Assembly (NCBI GenBank): GCA_965221295.1
Contig: OZ244879.1
Coordinates: 1,550,001 to 1,614,000, forward strand
Length of the DNA stretch: 64,000 nt
Origin: Bin87 sp965221295
GTDB taxonomy: Bacteria > Chloroflexota > Dehalococcoidia > Lucifugimonadales > UBA3495
Direction of reading: 5' to 3'
The stretch's first letter is position 1, and every line of letters begins with the position of its first letter. Below are positions 59,886 through 64,000 of the stretch, piece after piece. The translations under genes and the position numbers were made by a program. The notes under the pieces were generated by a model that had not been told where the DNA came from, made no database searches, and was given only the letters and a program-made list of their open reading frames with translations.

Positions 59886-62800
59886 CTAGTTGCCGGTGAC
59901 GAAGCTCCTCCAGCGGCGGCCGGTGCCAGCCCAGCCGTCGTCGTTGAACGCGGTTACGTCCACACAATAGCGGCGGTTCGGTTCCATGATGTAGCCCTCG
60001 CCCACCGGCAATGCCAGCCTCCAGAGGCCGTTGACCTCGGTCAGCACGGCTCCGCCGATTTCGTCGCCTGGCTTGAAGCTGCCTTCTCCCACTTCCCAAC
60101 TCTCGCAGGCGTCCCCAGTTATCGCAACCCGGTAGCCCACGCCCTTCACCCAGTCGTAGGAGTTGGTATCGAACCACAGCGCCACCGACCCGTCGGAGAT
60201 GATGGCCTCAGCCTTCTTGATGGGCTTGGACCTCGGGACCTCTCCGCCCGGCATTTGAATATCGCGATAGCGGCGGGCGTCGCTTTTCTTGCCTGCGGTG
60301 TTCACGAAGTTCACGTCGACGCAGACCCGCCCGTTGGGCCGGAACGCCCAGAGGTCGGCACGGTCCAGAACCAGCGTGTACACGCCGTTATCCTCGGAGA
60401 GGGTGGCCCGGCCGTTGGTTTCTCCCACCATGACGCGGCCGCCGGCGACCCATTCGTGGCAGGCCTCGCCCTTCTGGGCGATCCGGTAACCAATACCGTC
60501 CACGCGAATATTCACGTCGCCGTCCGCCTTGCGGAACCGCAGCGACAAGCCCTCGCGCCAGATGTTGTGGGCCGCGTTACCATCCACGAAGGCCGGCTCG
60601 TGCTGGAAAAAGTCCGAGGGACGCTGGCTGCCTATTTCCCAAGTGGTCTTGTAGCCGTCCTCGTCAGTATCTGCCCGCAGGACGGAATACTGCGTCTCGT
60701 CTCCCAAATCCCACAGGTCGAGGTCCCAATCTGCGAAGAAGCTTGGTTCCGACGGGCGCGGCGTTCTCATCTCCTCATCCTTCAGATGCGTGCCCCCGTA
60801 CTTCTCGTCGTAGTCGTGTCCCACGTAGTAGCTGTCGGTTACCGTGCCGCCCTGTTGACCTGTCAGCGGGCCATGGTAAGTGTTGTCCCGCTTGGTCTGG
60901 CCCAATGAGAAGCTCTTGTCCACTTCGCCGAAGTTGCGGCCAATGAGCGCGCCTTTCTTCCAGCCCTTGCGGTCGACGATCACCAACCCGTCGGCCCAAC
61001 TGTCCCGCACGATGCCGCCCGGATGGTTGAATCCCACCAGACCTCCGCCACCCTTCTTGCTGTTGATGTCGTCGCAGTTCGACCAGGAGCGTTCCACGAT
61101 GCCCTCGTTGCCACCCACCAAGCCGCCGGACACGTTGCGCCCGCTGATGCTGCAGATGTCTCCCCAGATGTAGGAGAGACCTGATTCCCTCACAATGCCA
61201 CGGTTGAAACCAACCAACGCGCCCGCGCTGTTCTGACGGTTATCATCGTTGTTGCCGCCGTAGGACTCCACGTCCGCGCTGTAGATGTGCACGCCCTCAA
61301 TGACGGAACGATGCGTCGTCTCACCAAAGAGACCTGTGTTCTTGCCACTGGAGCTCAGCGCATTGAGATGCGAAACGGTGTACCCGTTGCCCCTAAAGGT
61401 CGCGTCCCACTTGCCGGACTCCAGATTGCCGATTGGGTCCCACAGCTCCTGGTTCAGGTTAACATCGCCCATCAGCTCGTAGCCGTGGCAAGGTACGCCC
61501 ACGCAGGACATGGTGGAGGAAGTTCCGCCGGTGAAGGCGTCCCAGTAGTCGTCCGCGTTGGAGGACGGAGTTCCGTCTCCGTTCAAGTCCCAGCGGATGG
61601 CGTTCAGTTTGGCCTTGATTTCGTCATTGTTTGCACCGTTGATTTCGATCAGCCCGTCGTTGTCCCAGTCCAGGTCAATGGCGGGAATGGTGGCTGTGCG
61701 CGTCTGGTCGCCGAACTCGGCAACCGTGGCCACGTTGTCGCCGTTGGTGTCGTACTTCAGCGCCGGGTACTGGCTGTGGTCGCCGAAGTCCCAGATCGAA
61801 GAGCCCCAGCGGGCGAAGATATTGCGTGTCGTCTTGGGCGCCTGCAGGCGGTCCTGAGTCTCCCTGCCGCCCACGGCGCTGGTGTCCCAGCCCGAGGTCT
61901 CGCGGTCCCAATAGCTGTGGCTGACCCATGCGAAGTCGGTTTCCGCGTCGCCCACCAGTCCGCCGGCCAAGTCGGGTTCCATCGCCTGTATGGGCCCAGC
62001 GGCGAAGCTGTGCACGATCCACGGCTGGCTGTTGTCGCTGGCGCTCAGCGTTCCTGCCAACCCGCCGGCGGTGGTATCGTCTCCCGAGACGGTTACCGCC
62101 ACCAGCGAGTAGCTGTCCCGGATGGCGCCCTTCCTGCTGGCGTGGCCGCTGGCCTTGCCCACCAGACCACCCACGGAGGCGTCGTCGCCGTGGCCGGTCA
62201 CCGTGCCGGTGGCGTAGCCGCGGATGATGCCGGATTTGACCATGCGTCCCGCGAAGGCCCCCGCGTCGCCGCCGGACGTGATGTCCACGTTGCTGAGGCC
62301 CAGGTTGCGGACCTCGGCTTCGTTGGTCAGTTCCCCGAAGAGGCCGGCGGCATCGCTGCCCGCCCGATTGACGTGCAGGTTCTTGATGGCATGGCCGTTG
62401 CCCTCCAGGATGCCGGAGTAGCCGTCGATGGGATCCCAGCCTGCGCCGCCGTTCCAGTAGGCGTCGCCGGAGTCGGCCCGGCCGTTGTCGTTGGTGTCGA
62501 GGTTCAGGTCGGCCGTCAGCTCGTAGCCGACGCAGCCGCTGGCCGGGCAACTCAAGGGCCCGTCGGCGTTGGGGAACGCAGCGGCATAGCTTACCGCGTC
62601 GGCGTCTGCCACGCCGCCATCGCCGTCGGGGTCCAGCCTGATGGCGTTGAGCTGGGCCAGGTTTGCAACCTCGATTAGGCCGTCTTGGTCAGAATCGTAG
62701 TCGATGACCTGCCCGCCGAATTCGCCGGCGATGGCGATGCCGTCGCCATTGAAATCCGACCTTAGAGCTGGGTAATGCACCTGAGTGGCAAAGTCCCACT

Positions 62801-64000
62801 GTCCAGGTTCCCAACTGGAGTAGATCCCCGTATTGCTGGTTGGGCCTCGCAACTCGGCGGTTGTCTTGCCCACGCCCCCGGCGCTGTCGGATTGCCCGCT
62901 GGTCTCCGTATCCCAGTAACTGGCGGTTACCACAGTTCCTGAGTCGCTGCTGCCCAGGAGTCCGCCCACGCGGCCAGCGCCCGTGATCCGCCCGGTGGAA
63001 TAACTGGCGGTTATCGTACTTTTGAAGCCAACGCCGGACAGTCCGCCAACTTTGTCATCTCCCGTGACTGGCCCGGTGGCGTAGCTGTCTCTTATCGTAC
63101 CGTGGGAGCCTTCACCCACCAATCCGCCCACGTTGTCATCTCCAGCGACCGACACGACGGCGTAGCTTGCAGCTATTGTTCCGTGGGAACCCTCGCCCAC
63201 CAAACCACCCACATGGTCATTGCCTCTGACGGATCCTGTGGTGTAGGTCGCGCTCACCGTGCCCCGGTGGAATCCCGCCAGCCCGCCCACGCGGTCGCCC
63301 CCACCGGAAGCATCAACCTGGATGTTCTCCAACCCCAGGTTCCTGATGTGGCTGGCGCTCTCGGCAGCGCCGAAGAGTCCTAGGTAGTTCGAACCGGATC
63401 CATTGATGAACAGGTTGCTTATCGTGTGGCCGTTGCCCTCGAATACGGCATCGAACTCCGTGTCCGCATTGCTTGTGAAATATCCAATCGGCATCCAACC
63501 GTTGCCGCCGTTCCAGTGTTCGTCGCCAGCGTCGGCCAGGCCGTTATTGTTGGTGTCGAAGTCCAGGTCGGCGTCAAGCTCATAGCCGGTGCAACCGCTG
63601 GCCGGACAGCCCATGTTGCTGGCGGGGTTTGGGAAAACCGCCCAGTAGCTGGCGTTATCGTCAGAGTCATCGGCCACGCCGTTCCCGTTCAGGTCCCAGC
63701 GTATGGCGTTCAGTTCGGAAAGATTGCCAATCTCGATCAGCCCGTCGTTGTCCGCATCGTAGTCTGTCCGCTGCTTGCCGAATTCCTGCCAGGTGGACGT
63801 CCCGTTGCCGTCGAAGTCCGTCTTCAACGCTGGGTACTGCGCTTCCGTACCGAAGTCCCACTGCCCCGCGCTCCAAGTCGAATAGATGCCTGTATTCCAG
63901 GTGGGAGCCTGCAACTCGGCGGTTGACTTGCCCACGCCCCCCGCGCTGGCTGACTGTCCGCTGCTCTCGGTGTCCCAGTAACTGGAAGCAACTGTGCTCC
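59886..64000 (-). CDS. Giant GLUG-repeat surface protein, C-terminal part (runs off the window)
   Basis: At least 1371 residues; the frame is open to the right edge, where it reads SYWDTESSGQSASAGGVGKS, so the N-terminus lies beyond 64000. Three modules begin DYDADNDGLIEIGNL (about 63.77 kb), DYDSDQDGLIEVANL (about 62.70 kb) and DLDWDNDGLIEINGAN (about 61.68 kb), each followed by G-C-P-A-S-G-C-type segments and GLUG repeats (GGLVGEGSHGTIRDSYATG). The C-terminus has two copies of an unrecognised beta domain (GIGYRIAQKGEACHEW and GVGYRVAITGDACESW). It is a paralogue in style of the 43324 protein and faces it across the tail-to-tail recombinase halves. Confidence 0.82.
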   Translation of the reverse strand, partial: STVASSYWDTESSGQSASAGGVGKSTAELQAPTWNTGIYSTWSAGQWDFGTEAQYPALKTDFDGNGTSTWQEFGKQRTDYDADNDGLIEIGNLSELNAIRWDLNGNGVADDSDDNASYWAVFPNPASNMGCPASGCTGYELDADLDFDTNNNGLADAGDEHWNGGNGWMPIGYFTSNADTEFDAVFEGNGHTISNLFINGSGSNYLGLFGAAESASHIRNLGLENIQVDASGGGDRVGGLAGFHRGTVSATYTTGSVRGNDHVGGLVGEGSHGTIAASYAVVSVAGDDNVGGLVGEGSHGTIRDSYATGPVTGDDKVGGLSGVGFKSTITASYSTGRITGAGRVGGLLGSSDSGTVVTASYWDTETSGQSDSAGGVGKTTAELRGPTSNTGIYSSWEPGQWDFATQVHYPALRSDFNGDGIAIAGEFGGQVIDYDSDQDGLIEVANLAQLNAIRLDPDGDGGVADADAVSYAAAFPNADGPLSCPASGCVGYELTADLNLDTNDNGRADSGDAYWNGGAGWDPIDGYSGILEGNGHAIKNLHVNRAGSDAAGLFGELTNEAEVRNLGLSNVDITSGGDAGAFAGRMVKSGIIRGYATGTVTGHGDDASVGGLVGKASGHASRKGAIRDSYSLVAVTVSGDDTTAGGLAGTLSASDNSQPWIVHSFAAGPIQAMEPDLAGGLVGDAETDFAWVSHSYWDRETSGWDTSAVGGRETQDRLQAPKTTRNIFARWGSSIWDFGDHSQYPALKYDTNGDNVATVAEFGDQTRTATIPAIDLDWDNDGLIEINGANNDEIKAKLNAIRWDLNGDGTPSSNADDYWDAFTGGTSSTMSCVGVPCHGYELMGDVNLNQELWDPIGNLESGKWDATFRGNGYTVSHLNALSSSGKNTGLFGETTHRSVIEGVHIYSADVESYGGNNDDNRQNSAGALVGFNRGIVRESGLSYIWGDICSISGRNVSGGLVGGNEGIVERSWSNCDDINSKKGGGGLVGFNHPGGIVRDSWADGLVIVDRKGWKKGALIGRNFGEVDKSFSLGQTKRDNTYHGPLTGQQGGTVTDSYYVGHDYDEKYGGTHLKDEEMRTPRPSEPSFFADWDLDLWDLGDETQYSVLRADTDEDGYKTTWEIGSQRPSDFFQHEPAFVDGNAAHNIWREGLSLRFRKADGDVNIRVDGIGYRIAQKGEACHEWVAGGRVMVGETNGRATLSEDNGVYTLVLDRADLWAFRPNGRVCVDVNFVNTAGKKSDARRYRDIQMPGGEVPRSKPIKKAEAIISDGSVALWFDTNSYDWVKGVGYRVAITGDACESWEVGEGSFKPGDEIGGAVLTEVNGLWRLALPVGEGYIMEPNRRYCVDVTAFNDDGWAGTGRRWRSFVTGN

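Noticed and set aside
1..64000. tRNA, rRNA or a tRNA-gene attachment site
   Set aside because: No cloverleaf or rRNA signature was noticed; the integration site is a protein gene. A covariance-model scan would be needed to be certain.

Overview
The window looks like DNA from an uncultured Chloroflexota bacterium (Dehalococcoidia/SAR202- or Caldilinea-like, of the kind found in sponge-associated and marine assemblies). This is an inference from high GC, a monoderm-style minimal type IV secretion operon and very large secreted proteins built from 'DADNDGLIEV...' and GLUG repeats. No rRNA, tRNA or universal marker gene is present to confirm it.

The main structure is an integrated element of about 54 kb (about 1866-56096). 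At 1440-1865 there is the N-terminal half of a resident serine recombinase, ending at codons for E-N-L. The rest of such a gene, starting L-A-Q-E-V-V-R-G, resumes in the same orientation at 56097. Between them lies a complete element whose own large serine integrase (complement 1828-3444) ends exactly at the left junction. The flank left of it (1-1401) holds a small coiled-coil membrane protein, a RelE/ParE-type toxin with its HTH antitoxin, and a HicB-like remnant.

Within the element, left to right: (i) 1.8-6.0 kb, integrase, a small basic protein, three XRE-type regulators and a divergent ImmR/ImmA-like pair, which together resemble the control switch of an integrative conjugative element (ICE); (ii) 6.0-16.5 kb, a leftward conjugation operon (replication-relaxation protein, VirD4-like coupling ATPase, VirB4 ATPase, two small pilin-like proteins, a PrgI/VirB3-like protein, a VirB6/TrbL-like channel protein and an exported protein); (iii) 16.8-28.0 kb, a rightward DNA-processing cluster (HTH/coiled-coil regulator, Toprim primase, Rad52-like annealing protein, Cas4/RecB-like exonuclease, SSB, RadC, DNA methyltransferase, SNF2-type helicase), with rho-independent-type hairpins between most genes; (iv) 28.5-31.1 kb, a solitary DEAD/DEAH helicase of visibly different base composition; (v) 31.4-41.5 kb, a complete type I-C CRISPR-Cas locus (31 identical repeats, 30 spacers, cas2-cas1-cas4-cas7-cas8c-cas5-cas3, all leftward), with an extra degenerate repeat behind its own promoter between cas3 and cas5; (vi) 41.7-55.5 kb, a lipoprotein and a 4068-residue secreted repeat protein with a degenerate matrixin-like N-terminal region.

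Right of the element, the C-terminal recombinase half (56097 onward, + strand) meets tail-to-tail a second, related recombinase C-terminal half (minus strand, from 58405). That second half is preceded by the same roughly 100-bp element end. This suggests a second element of the same family in mirror orientation: a truncated homologue of the 16.9-kb regulator (58414-59181) and another giant GLUG protein that runs off the right edge (59886-64000). Shared palindromes upstream of the integrase-side operon and the conjugation operon suggest that one regulator co-ordinates excision and transfer.

All calls come from reading the sequence and the conceptual translations; no database search was run.
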